From positions 62,001 through 126,000 of the forward strand of contig VXAA01000957.1 of assembly GCA_013399115.1 (NCBI GenBank): 64,000 nt of DNA, in the 5' to 3' direction. Position numbers and translations under genes: made by a program. The notes below the pieces were generated by a model. The model was not told where the DNA came from. It was given only the letters and a program-made list of their open reading frames with translations, and ran no database searches. Positions within the stretch are counted from its first letter, which is position 1, and each line of letters begins with the position of its first letter. Shown piece after piece: positions 39,501 to 52,097 of this stretch. This DNA is from Anseranas semipalmata. Lineage: Eukaryota > Chordata > Aves > Anseriformes > Anseranatidae.

Positions 39501-42029
39501 AGTACATTGTCCAGTAAATTTGAGAGACCCAAATGGACCATGACACCACTGAACATGAGAAGTAGGAAATGTCTGGTCTAGTGAAAACTGCAGCAGCAGT
39601 GAGTGGCATTGCAGATGCAGGAGTTTTGCTTATGCTGTGGTAACCCCCTTTATTGGGCACAAATGCATTGTTGTCTCTGTGTTTAGTAGCTTTGGTGGCT
39701 TTCTCTTTTGTGAGCTTTTGTAGCTTTGTTAGCTTTTACAATCTACCACATGCTTGGGCAAAGAGTTCCCCAGGTGTGCTACTAACAGATACAAAGAACC
39801 ACCTCATATTTGCTCTGAACCTGGTTCTCTTACTAATCTCTTTGACACTGTGTAGCTCTGGTAATGGAAGAGTCAGGGAAAACCTCCCTCTCTGACATGC
39901 TGTCTGTAATTTCGTAGATCTCTGTACTGTGTTTCCACCAAATCACAAATATTTTTCACTTTGTCACTTTGTGCATGGAAACTGTTCCACACCTGTGATT
40001 TTGTTTCTCTCCTCTGAACTTCTCCCAGAATCATGCCCTTTAAAGTACCATTTGAAAGCAATTCAGCTGTTTTAAGCATCTGTATTTTGAAAGGACAGTA
40101 CTGATGATTGAATAGCCTACCTGTGCAGGTAGAATGTGGATCTGTTGGGATCCAGGTTCACTAGGTTAAACCTGGACCCAACTGTGGCTGAAAAAATATT
40201 CAAAACTTGCCCTGGTTACAAGCTTACAGTTGAACACATTTTACGCTTTAGCGTGCATTGTTTCATGAAATCCCCCACTATCTCACACAACCACCAGTGT
40301 GACTGCCTTGAAAAGACCATGGATCAGCTTTCTAGAACAGCTTACTGATAAATAATTTATTAATATTTGAAAAACAGCTGACTTTTCATCACTGTGTAGA
40401 TTCATAGGGTTCTGAGATGCTCTTAATTTTATCTGCATTTTGCTCTTCTTCAAAGTAAGTATGTTTCAGTATCACAAGAGCTATGTGGTGTCCTTCAGGT
40501 TGCTTTTTCTGCTTACAGAATTCCTGTTTGGAAATAGCCCGCAGAATAACAGTAAAATGCTGTGTGAACTTCAGGCAAGTGAACAGCCAAGACCTCAGGG
40601 AGTGAGGGGTAAATCTAGTGAACTGTAACTCAATTTTAGTATGCTTAGGCTATATTTGCATTAGTAAGGTTAACAGGAGCAGATTGTAGAGTGAATCAGC
40701 TCACGTTGAGTACCCAATAGCTATACGGTATTTCAGAAGGTTCTTATTGGACTCACCCCTGTCTCATCTGAATGGCTATCAGCACTTGGAGAGCTTTTGG
40801 TACACTCTTCAATCACCTCTTCCAGACAAAACTGAGCTGAAAAAGTGTACACTGCAAGACCACTCTGATGCAAACCAAAGCACTGTACGCTGTTGTTTCT
40901 AAAATATGTTCCTGGTCAGAAGGCGTGAGAGATGGCCAGGAGATCAGTATCTGTGGTAGCTGCATGGCCAAGATCTGTACAGGCAATTCAGTCTGTGTGT
41001 TGAAGCCTTTGATATTTAGCTGTGTAGGCGTACTGGTACAGAAGTACTCATACCACTGCTGCTCACTCCATAGGAGGAACAAATAGACAGTGCACCATAA
41101 GCAACAGTCAAAACACATGTTCAGAAGCCATGGCATGAACTCTTAATAGTACAACTTTAAGGAAAAAAGTCTCTATTCTCCCACAAGTCCAATTTCTAAT
41201 CAGCAGGAAAACCTCATACCATTCTAGTGTGGCATAGTCTAGTCCAGTTTGATCATTGAAGGCGTCTTTACACTAATCTACCCATATCCATGCTTGTGAT
41301 TGTACCAAGATGCGTCTTTTGGGATCTTACCTCTTTTTAACCAAATACAATGTACACCAACACTGATGTAAACTTACTCCAAATCCCATTGGCAGCTGTA
41401 GAAGTTTACCTTGCTGTTTGCTTAAAGTACTGCTAAGTTTTTTGGGGTTTGTTGTCCTTTATACAGCAAACAACTTGAGCTAATTTAGGTACTGTTATAA
41501 AGATGTTTCAAAGCCTCTGCTGCCTAAACAGTTTAGTTTATAGGAAGACATTTTCATATACTAAGGTAAGCTTTGCACAGGGTCATTATAAACCCCAGTG
41601 CAACATGCTAGTGAATTATTTTCTGCCTTTCAACTGGTTAAGTAAGGTAGCCACAGTTTTTGCATTACAAAACAATGTGTTCCAAACAGCTAGCTCTGGA
41701 AGAGCTTTTAACTAATATACCCTGTTCCCAAAGCTCTGTTGGGCTCATCAGTGTTACTGGTACCCAAGGAAAAAAAAAAATGCCCTTGTGTTCAGAGACA
41801 CAGCATCAGGGAAGTGTCATCATCAAACTGCAAATTAACTTGCATCCAACTGTGGTCACAGCTGAAGGTGTGAGGTTAGGCAAATGAGAAAAGCCATCAT
41901 TTAAGAGGAAAAAGAAAAAAAAATACTTCACACTGTTGGGGGTCAGGAATATAACAAAGTAAAATAAATATGAAGTGTCTTATTGCTATCTTTCTAGTGA
42001 AGTTGTGTAACATCGGGATGCTATTATAA

Positions 42030-42060
<31 letters not shown>

Positions 42061-42596
42061 GTTTGTTTGTTTTTCTAGGACAGAGCATTTAGTTGTTCAG
42101 CCTTTCATTAGTGTGACCTCTGCAAACCCAATGAGCTAATGGACCAGGTAAAGACACTGCATTCATCTTTGCAGTACTTTGACACCTTACTGGTACAGAC
42201 AAAAAGATACTGGCTTCTTCTGTCTCTGTCATGTTTCCCACAGCTCCCTCTGTCCCTAATCTGTCTCTTCAGTGTGGCCCTGAGGCTCCTCCAGTATGAT
42301 GCAGCCTGTGCAGTGTTTGCCCTGAAGCACAGTGGGCTGTGCATGCTGGTGGGTGTCCTGGGGGCGAGTGCACCTCCACTTCCTCACACCAGTTAAAATA
42401 TTTTACAACTTTTCTTAGAGAAGCATGACCTCAATGTTTTATGGAAGAAGGAAATCCTTCTCGTTGCATTTTTGTCAGTAACTAATTTCTGACTGTCACC
42501 ATACAGTCCCAAGTAGATCCCTTCATGATGTCATTTTTTAAAGGTCCCAAGAAAATAGCTTGCACTGTAGGTTAGTTGTTAAGATGTGTCTTTCTT
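36553..42596. other. Intergenic, no gene recognised
   Basis: AT-rich unique sequence with short scattered open frames. It includes a (TTG)n array at 42030-42072. No CR1, RNA gene or coding exon was recognised. Confidence 0.7.
42030..42072. repeat. (TTG)n / (TTTG)n microsatellite
   Basis: About nine GTT units grading into four TTTG units. The minus-strand Thr repeat is an artefact of it. Confidence 0.95.
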
Positions 42597-42907
42597 TCAG
42601 ACTGCAGCTTCCTCCCGAAGGGAGCAGAGGGGCAGGTGCTCTCTGGTGACAGTGACAGGACCCAAGGGAATGGCATGGAGCTGTGACAGGGGAGGTTCAA
42701 GCTGGGTGTTAGGAAAAGGTTCTTCACCAAGAGGGTGGTTGGGCACTGGAATAGGCTCCCCAGGGAAGTGGTCATGGCACCGAGCCTGCTGGAGTTCAAG
42801 AAGCGTTTGGACAACGCTCTCAGACATATGGTCTGATTTTTGGGTGGTCCTGTATGGAGCCAGGAGTTGGACTCAATGATCGTTGTGGGTCCCTTCCAAC
42901 ATGTGAT
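42597..42907 (+). mobile_element. CR1 3'UTR copy, same subfamily as 34555-36552
   Basis: Nearly base-for-base like 36225-36530: GGGAGCAGAGGGGCAGG, then AAGGTTCTTCACCAAGAGGG, then TTTTTGGGTGGTCCTGTATG and GGGTCCCTTCCAAC. It is 5'-truncated and lacks a clear terminal octamer. Confidence 0.93.
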
Positions 42908-45816
42908 GTACTTTTTAAATTCAGTAGTTTGGGTGTTACATCCTATAGGGTAAAGAATACTGATAAGCCACATATGTGATTTTTAAGTGTTAGTCACTGA
43001 TTGCCAGAGAACAAATAATACAACTAGGGACAAAAACTGGGGAGAGGAGCAGTAGAGACTGTATGAAAAACAACACAAATATCAGCAGGCAAAGTGGTTA
43101 CACAGTTTTATTTCTGATGTCTATAATACCTGTCACCAAGTGAACCTTGGTTCCTTCATGTCACAAGTGACATACCAAACAGTGGTATCTCTCTCCCTGG
43201 AGCAGGAAAGGGACTTTAAGGCTCAAACACCTTCTTGCGTAGCAAGCACATCTATTTCCTTCTGCCCTATTCATCCCCTCCTTTCTTTAAAAGGCTGTCA
43301 TAAGTGCTTTATACAGATGACATAATGGGTTTGGACTGGAATTAATGAGAAGAAATTCAGTTTTTCCCTCAAGTCTTCTGGAAGTGCCTAGGAAGTAATC
43401 TACCCTGTCATTATTGTTCTCCTTAGTCAGAGCTGGAAGTTCCTCTAAAGAGAGTACTAGGCAGCTGCCAGGACAAAAACTCTGATAACAGGAATTTATT
43501 GGATTCCTATTTCTGAACATCCGTATGGGGATTGGCTCCAGTGGCTCAGCAGTCGCTGGAGCTACCCAGACTTCACTAAAGAGTTATTTTCCTCTCATGG
43601 GAGGTGCCGGCATAGGTCCTTTGCAGCCAGAAGTGTGCTATGCTTTGGGAAGTATCGAATCAGGCATCCACGTCACCAGCAGTGCAATATTTGGAATGGA
43701 TGTAGAAGTCCTATTTCACCCACTTCAGAAGATGCAACTTCCGGCCCACCAAAATTAAACACAAACCTTTTAAGATTTTCTCTGGCCAAGTAAACTGTGC
43801 TTTCAAGCGGATCAGCTGCAAGCTTTTGGCCAGATGCCATTACCAATAGCTTGAGCACTTCAGCATGTTACAACAGTATGAATCTGCTCTATCACATCTT
43901 CTGTATTGAACACAGAATGGATATTACCCAGCCTCCAAGCAGAAAATGCCAAGAGAGGCAGCTCTCGCTTTTAGACCAAGTACAGCATTACACAATTAAT
44001 GAGAAGCACATTCAGCAGTACCTACAGCATCAGATCTTAGTAGGCCAATCTGGATTTAAAGGAAAGCGGGGTATTTTTTCCTTTTGTTTATGTGAATGCT
44101 TTTCCTTGGCAAGAATTTTACCTAGCTTTCCTTTAGCTACTTTTCTTAATTCTAAGCAGGCCTGTGTTTGGGAACTCCTGTAACAGATTGTATAATTTCT
44201 GCATCTGTTCTGGCTTTGGTACTGTGTCAAAGAAACTGCTGAGAGCCCAGCTTGTACCTGCTGACCAGGATGCTACTGCACAATTTACTCAGTGAGTTGG
44301 TTCATCAAATAGGGTGCTGCTTGATCAGATCTTGAACTAGATCTTATGCAGTTATGAAAGGCAGCATTTAATGGGATTTGCAGAAAGAATGAGCTAAGAT
44401 CTCATAGAAAAAACTGTGTTGGGAGGAAAAGTGTTGCATTTCACTTATCTACCTTGGTGACGCTGCTGTCTGCAATGCTGCTCACATCTGTGTATCTCCT
44501 GCTGTCCCAAATGGTCTGATGCTATGAACATTCAACAGAAGCACAGTTAACTGTTTTTTTTCCAAGCTGGACTGCAAGCCTTGGGAAAAGTGTTCTCCCT
44601 GAACATGCTTGTAACAGAGCAGTGGTGGCCAAAGACCCCAGCTGGGAAGGTGACACATCTTGCAGTGATGGAGGAGGTCTGGTTACCAGGTGGCCCTCAT
44701 CCCTTCCACATCACCCATCAGCCTTCTGTCCTCTCCACTGCCTCGGAGGTACTTCACACAAGCTGAGTGCCAGAACTGAAGGGCTTTGAGAAAGGATGTA
44801 TTTAGAAGAGGGTTTCAACAACTGCAGTTTGTTTAGCCTATGTCTTCTCTTTTGCACCAAACTTGTGGCTAGAAAAGGGGCACTGAGAAAAAAATCATGG
44901 ACTAAAATAATAGTGCTGGTGGGCCACATGATGCCCATTCAGACACGGGCTAAAGCTGCAATCTTTCCAAGATTTTAGCAGCTGGGTTCCCCCTGGTTCT
45001 GTCTGTTTTGTGCATGGCTTACAGTTCTGAGCTGACAGATCCAAGCATGTGAAGAGTTTGGGAAATTTGCTCTTCCTATTTACTCACCTTCCTCTACTCT
45101 TGCTGGGTCTACATAGGAGACATTAGCAGATGACATATTCAAGTGCTCAGTAACAGGAGTGCATGACTGCTCTTAAGTCAGCCATTTTGCAACACTGTCA
45201 TGGCTTTTGTATATATCAACCACACACTTTTTTCTCCCAGAAACAGTCCTTCCATTGGCCAGGATGAGTGGATGGTGCTGTGGGGCAGGAAGGAGGATGG
45301 TGAAGTGAGTGCAGCCCCTGTCTTCTGGGTCCCCATCTCATCTCCTGCAGGAGTGGGAGAAAATGTAGTGGGTAAGGGAAGGGATTAGCAGAAGAACAAG
45401 ATGAGAGTAATGACTGTTTGGGCTGCATGTGCTCTCTCTGCCACCGTCCTCCTCTGGTGGTGGGCTGATGGATCCAACTGGGATGACTGATTAGGTGTTT
45501 GCAGCTCTGGATGATTGATTGCGTGCACAGGGTTCCCGCTTGCAGATGCAGCATACTCATTGCTGTGGGAGAAGTTAATGAGGGTCAGCCACTGAATCCA
45601 TAAAGTGCGACAGCAAATCTAACTCCTCTCAAAAATCTACTGTTAATTGAGCATCCTGATTTTGGAGGATATCTTTTGACTTCTCAACACTCTGTGTCAT
45701 GGGACCTGCTGGGAAAATGCAGTCATGAAGATTTGTGAAGTATTTGGACTCTTTCAGGAGGAGTACAACAGAAAGCTGTTGAAGAAAGAGTAACTGCTTT
45801 CTGAGCAGTGTTTGAA
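42908..45816. other. Intergenic, no gene recognised
   Basis: Several short open frames (up to 128 codons at 43797-44183), none with a recognisable domain. No transposon seen. Confidence 0.7.
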
Positions 45817-46192
45817 TCACAGAATCACAGAATCACAGAATCACAGAATTGTTCAGGTTGGAAGAGACCTCCAAGATCACCTAGTCCAACCTCTGACCTA
45901 ACTCTAACAAGGCCCACACTAAACCTTATCTCTAAGCTCAACATCTAAACGTCTTTTAAAGACCTCCAGGGANNNNNNNNNNNNNNNNNNNNNNNNNNNN
46001 NNAGGCTGAACAACCCCAGCTCCCTCAGCCGCTCCTCGTAAGACTTGTTCTCCAGACCCCTCACCAGCTTCGTTGCCCTTCTCTGGACTCTCTCGAGCAC
46101 CTCCATGTCCTTCTTGTAGTGAGGGGCCCAAAACTGAACACAGCACTCGAGGTGCAGCCTCACCAGAGCCGAGTACAGGGGGACAATCACCT
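45817..46192 (-). mobile_element. CR1 LINE 3' end, inverted, containing a 30-N gap
   Basis: The left end shows four inverted octamers (ATCACAGA repeats) then TTCAGGTTGGAAGAGACC. After the gap (45973-46002) the minus strand reads [20 protein letters not shown], preceded by [20 protein letters not shown]. It spans the end of ORF2 and the 3'UTR and belongs to a different subfamily from the 42597 copy. Confidence 0.93.
45973..46002. other. Assembly gap (30 N) inside CR1
   Basis: 30 N between the CR1 3'UTR and the ORF2 end. The sequence on both sides belongs to one CR1. Confidence 0.98.
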
Positions 46193-48586
46193 TTCTTCTG
46201 CTTCATGAATTTTGAGGTATTTTATCAATGACTGTCTTGGTTACAGTAAGTCTCATTCCCTCTTGCAATTCTCCTTACCAGGCTCCTGGTAAAGGATAAG
46301 GGTCATTGTAGTCAGGTTCAGGAGCAGCAATAGTCATGCTACTGTACACCAGAAAAGACAGACAATAACACACACACACACATGAAAAAAAAAAAAAAAA
46401 AGGAAAATTAAGGGCATTAATTGGAAGAAAATCAAAGAATGTGAGCAGGGAGGAACTATGGCTCCATACAGTAGGAAAGAACTAAACCTACTGCTGAGAC
46501 CAGAGAAAGGGGCAAATTTCATTTATTTATTTATTTATTTTGTTTATGAATCATTCAACCAAGGAAGGTGGTAAGGCCAACCAGACAGAGATCTGGAAGG
46601 TGATTCATGATAAATTAGCTCTGAAGTTGATTTCTGAGCACCTGCAAGCAAGTCAGCTCTCTATTCCCTGGTTTTACAGCCAGCATGATTGCTAGCATGG
46701 ATCAGTGTTTTTCAGCCTGGGCCTATAGTGAGCCACAGATTTCAGGAAGTAATCCTCAGAACAACCACCACCATTTTTTATGAAAGCCTCACACTTGCAA
46801 TGACACAAAAATGGGGAGAAATAATATGAATAAGAAAAGTTTCAAAGTGTGGGCTAGGTCTTAATTTGGCTTCAAATGAAAAACTGTGTGTGATGGCCAG
46901 AAAGTTGTTTGTTTTTTTCCCCAAAGACTTTCATGGGCTATGGATTTTAAAAAGCTTTAGAAACACAGGGTTATTACATTAGGTTGTCATAAATTCTGTT
47001 TAAAATATAATATAATACACACAAGATAGTTTCTGTGTAACATCTCCAGCAACAAATCCCTAGCTGGTTGCTCTTGGTGAGGGGCTGCTTTGCAGAGTGG
47101 TACCAGTCTGTTTCTGAAAGGTACCAAGTAAAAAGTGCTTAGTTCCATCTGGCTTCGATGAAAGCACATGGCCCTTCTCAGGAAGAGAGATATCTTACCC
47201 AAACACATACAAGAACATTGATAATGTGCCAGCTTTTAAAGGAAACAATATTAACTGAGTTTTGTTCAATGTGAAATGGGTGAAAGCAATACCAGAAGCA
47301 ACTGTGATATTAGAGTTGGAGTAGCTTACATCAGGTCTTGCTTTGGCTTTATGCTCTTTATTGACTAAGAGGTACCATTTGATTGCAATAGAGATCTAAT
47401 TTTAATTAGCCCAGGTTGGATACTTGTATCCTAAATGAATCTTTGATTAATTTAATTTGATTCTAGTGCAAACACAACTCATGACACTGATGTGTCATCT
47501 TTGACTCAGAAACTTTGCGTGAGGAGTAGATCAAATTAGCATTGGTGTGTCATAAGTACAAGTGAAACAATATCCCCATACTCCAGCCAAGTTTTCTTCT
47601 TTCATCAATCAGAATTTTTACTTATGTTTCAGCCTTGGAAACACCTGTCACCTGTGTTTTCCCCCTCAACACATTTTTAAGTCCTCTTAAGTGTCTTGCT
47701 ACAGTGAAGGCTGCTCCAGAGTGGCTCAGAGTGATCTGGAGCAACACTCTGATACAACTTTTTTGGACCCTAGAAGAACATCCAGTAAGGTTTTGATGCC
47801 TTTCATTCAAAATTAGCTACAGCTATACCTTCATAAAATCTTGTTTCATTCTATTGCTACAGCCTTGATCCTTTTCTACTGCCTTCGAGTCAGTCATTTT
47901 AGTTAATATTGATTATAAAGCATTACCAGTTGTTTTCCCTTTAAAATGAACTACTGATTTTTGAAATATTAACACATATAGAGACTGTTGACATGAAAAT
48001 GAATCAACTTTGTGGTAACGTACATTATGTATCCTGTAGCTTGAATGTTAGCCGGGTCCTCTGGAGGTTTGACAGGAAGATTTGTAACACCTTTGAGCTC
48101 TGAGCCAGGCTCTGTTTGACTCGGTAGCCTCGAGTACCTTACTGAAGCTCAGAAATCAGGCACTGAGACGGGAGGGCAAGAGCAGCAGAAGCCCATGGTT
48201 CAGTACTTCTGGCTCACTGTCTACCCATTGCCAAAACTGTTTCTCTGCATTCTTGTTGTCTTAGGCAGTCTTTCAAGTTACTCTGGTTAAATGGTTGGAC
48301 ACCATCTACCACTGTGCCTTTGAGGTTGCCAGACACACATGCATTACACACACACGTGCACACCCATCTTCAGGTATCTCTGAAGCACTCAGCTGTCTAA
48401 TGGTATTGAGTACTGACCCCTTAGGATGTCTCAAATTGGGCCCACAAAAACAGGGGTGCAAACCATGTGAGATAACTTTCAGCACGGAAGGTCTTAGTTG
48501 TTGAGGACATCAACTTTCTTCACCTCATGATGGGGAGAGAATAACCCTCCCTCAATGCACAGGGATGTCAAGGTTACATTTTTTTA
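46193..48586. other. Intergenic, with AC/A-rich tract and AT-rich block
   Basis: Contains (AC)n plus poly-A at 46370-46401, a TTTA repeat near 46520-46541, and an AT-rich block with TAATTAG-type motifs at 47385-47470. No gene seen. Confidence 0.7.
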
Positions 48587-48672
48587 TCACAGAATGGTGG
48601 AGGTTGGAAGGGACCTCTGGAGGTCATCTGGTCCAAATCCCACTGCTCAAGAAGGGCCACCTAGAGCATGAC
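48587..48672 (-). mobile_element. CR1 3' end fragment, inverted
   Basis: ATCACAGAATGGTGGAGG, then TTGGAAGGGACCTCTGGAGG, then TCATCTGGTCCAAATCCC. The copy decays after GCCACCTAGAGCA. Only about 85 bp is recognisable. Confidence 0.88.
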
Positions 48673-51600
48673 TATGATTTATGTCTATTCATTCTTCTTG
48701 AACTTGTGAAGGGCTATTCAAGTGCTATTGTTAAGAAATAATCTAATTTAACACACAGCAATAATCAGGGTGGGTGCTTATATAAGCAATACCAGATTCT
48801 GACCACTAACAGCAGGGTTACATTTATTCTGTTAACTCCAGTCTATACCATAGGCTTTGCTGATCATTCTTCCTCTCTTACTGCAGTGCACTAGTCACAG
48901 AGGTCCCTGTCCAATCTCTCCATGCAGCCCCAGGGGTACCCTTAAATACCCCTTGCATGAGAATTATCATCTGGGATGCAGCCCTTTGGGGTCACTGTTC
49001 ATTTGCTGAATTCCCTGTGCTAGTGAATGTAATATGCAGAATGCTTGCCTGTGTTTTAAAGACCTGCTTACATTTTAAAAATAACTTTTTAAAAAACAAT
49101 TCTCTTTTACCTTCTCCCTTAAGCCAGACAATTCACTCATGTCCTGAGTTATATATCGCTTCTCCTCATGCTTTCCTAATAATGGCAATGGTATTTTTCT
49201 GAGAAAAGCTCCTTGCATATTAACCATTCCTCTTCTCCTGCAGCTTATTTCCTCATTGGGATCATAATTCTCTGCAATATCTTCATTGATTTCTTCTAGA
49301 AATGTTAATAAAACTTAGTTCTTTATACCTAGTGATCTATAAATGTAAACTGTCAAGATTTTCAAAAGTGATTCGTGATTTTGCAAGTTCAAACTGAGAA
49401 ACTGCAAGACATTTTTTTTTTTTTTTTCCAGAAAATGTTCCTCTACCTTCCAAAAACAAGGTTTGCCCCTCTGAAGTGGTTCAGGTTGGATGTCCCTAAT
49501 GAAGTGACCAGGAAAATGGATGTCTGCCATAAGGTAATCAAGTAGCTTCTAGTCTTTGGCCTACATGCCTAAACATGGAGCCTCGTGTCCAAATTGGCAT
49601 GCAGCAAATATCTGCAGCAGTCTCCGCCAAGGCTGTGCCCCCAGGTCCTTCCACTGCTGGCACAGTTGCTGCATTAGTCCTTGCAAGACTTTGCCAGGTA
49701 CCACCCCAACCGCCTCCCCCCCCACCACACCTTCTCATTCTCCCATACAGAGCCTTTAACACTTAACTTTCAGCCGGTGAACCTGCCAGCAAGGTTCCCA
49801 AACAGATGGTAAGTCTCACACATGACAAGAATTTCTATTTCTAGCCCCATTTTACAGAACACAAGAGCTCTGGAAGAAGCTTGCTTACGGACATGCAATG
49901 AAATCACAGAGCTGCAAGTAGCAGCCGGGATGGATGTTCTGACCTCCCGGGAGCCTTCTTCTGGCCTCAAGACCAGGGTGGGGACCCATCTTCTTGCCCA
50001 GGGCCATGCTGCTCTTTGAACTGCTGTTAGCCAGCCACCCCAGGAGTGCAGGGCTTTGGGCAAGCCAAAGGTCATGCTTTAAAAGAACTGAGTGGCCACA
50101 GACTATATAAAGTGAATTTGCAGGCTGTGCCTGACCTTCAGCCCCAGGTTTCATACCTCTGCATTAGACTACAAACATGCAGCGTAGAGGAATAAGGAAA
50201 GAGTGAGCAAAGCATATAACCCTGTATGCATTGCCTGAAGCAGAGAGTTGGGCTCTCCTCAAATTGTGGCTTTTCTTTTATTTTAATCTGGCTCTCTGAT
50301 ATGTTGAGAGGGGCTTGATGGCAGGAGCACTGCTCTCCTCTCACAGAAAGGGAAAGACTTTGGGCACTGCGCAGCAGTGTGACAGCTTCATGCTGTCTCC
50401 GTTGCTTGGAAAGTTGTTTTGAGTATGAAGTTTGACAGGTGACAGTCAACTCTGATAGCTGAGCTGGAAACCCATGCAAGGAGGCCCTCAAAAGAAGGGT
50501 GGATGTCCTCAGCCTCTCTGTACAGCCTGAGTACGGTGAGAGAAAGGAAAATGCCACACAAGAGCTGGGAGAGACTGTCCAACAGATCAGCTGAGACATC
50601 TCCCATTTCTTCAGGCAGAGAGCACAGCAATGCAAGCCTAGAAATGAGGGTGGATTTAGAGTAGCAGGTGCAGAAAGCTGCCATAGGCTGCTGGGAGAGA
50701 CAAGAACCAACTTGTTACAGGTCTTATGAACAGGCAGAACACAGGTACTGTTGAGTACTTTGGTCACCACGGGTGAACATGTCTACTGTTTGGACCCTGA
50801 TACAGTCCTAGTGTGGAAATTGTTCCCATGCATGCAAAGAAACACACCTGTACCACAGTGGTTTTCAAGCAGGTGTCTCGTGGGAGTGGATCTTTCACAA
50901 ACGAGCTTTTCCTGGGCTGTTTTAATAAATCAAGAAAGAAAGCATATTCTGACCAGCAATTCCTTGTTATTATTTCAGCTAACTGCGAACTCTGCTACTA
51001 TTTTGGCTCAGCCACCTGCTCACTAAAGCTTAGTTTGTTGCTAAGTGTCAAAATACCCTAAATCAGAACTGGTGTCTCAGCTAGCAACCAAGCAGCAATA
51101 ACACTAATGAGTCTGCAACACGATTTACATACAGGATCTTATTGCCTGCTACTATAAGAAGAGCAACTGTAGAGACTAGTAGGTCTGCCTGAGCACAGAC
51201 AAAAATCTATCACAATTCTGGTCACTTTTTGTTGTTGTTGTTTGGAATACATATTCAGGATGATCAGAACATTTCAGCATCATATATCACCCCTTGAATT
51301 GCTGAAACTTTATATTTATGCTATGGAGGAAGTCCTAACTCAAGTCATTATCATTCAGATATATTGCAGAGATAGTTTTTGGATTTTGCAAGACTTTTTG
51401 TGTTTCTGTTTTTGACTAAAAATTAGTATTTTTGACACAGAAAAGGCACCAGTAATTTTGAAGTATTTGACTCAAAGTGTTATGGTCAGCAGGTCAGAAT
51501 TTGGCTGTCAAGATGTTTGGCTTATGGCAATGTGTTAATTTGCTCCTGCTTGATTTGCATGCCTTGGCTCTGAGTATGCTCTAGTCAACAAAGATTGGTT

Positions 51601-51941
51601 GCAAAGCTCATTAATATCACTGGGACAACATTCCTGCGTGCAAGGGGATGAGACTCCAAACATCCAAATACTCATCAGCAGTGATGCAAAGACTGGAAAA
51701 TATCACCTCATAACAATGTAAACCATGAGGCTGATGCTCCTGCATGCAATTTGAAGTCGAGGGCTCATTACATTAGCCATGGAGGGCCAGCACCACTGAG
51801 AGGTGTGACCAGTAGGGTGCGTGGGATGTCGGCAGGCACTCACCTGGGTTCCTTTCCATGGTGGCACTCAGTAAAGCGCACGGGAAACAGCAGCATTCAG
51901 CCTTGACCTTCGCTATTTGAAGACACAAAGGGAGAGCTGGG
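48673..51941. other. Intergenic, with a long minus-strand open frame
   Basis: Includes a 210-codon minus-strand open frame (50138-50770), the longest in the window. It has no recognisable domain and is not called as a gene. The rest is unique sequence. Confidence 0.65.
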
Positions 51942-51947
51942 AAAAAA

Positions 51948-51987
<40 letters not shown>

Positions 51988-52036
51988 GAGAAAGAGAGAA
52001 AGAGAGAAAGAGAGAAAGAGAGAAAGAGAGAAAGAG

Positions 52037-52091
<55 letters not shown>

Positions 52092-52097
52092 AAAAAG
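51942..52097. repeat. Mirror-symmetric purine microsatellite
   Basis: (AAAG)n on the left, about seven copies of an AGAGAAAG octamer in the middle, then (AAAG)n on the right: about 155 bp of pure purine on the + strand. Lys/Arg/Glu repeats on + and Ser/Leu/Phe repeats on - are translation artefacts. Confidence 0.97.
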
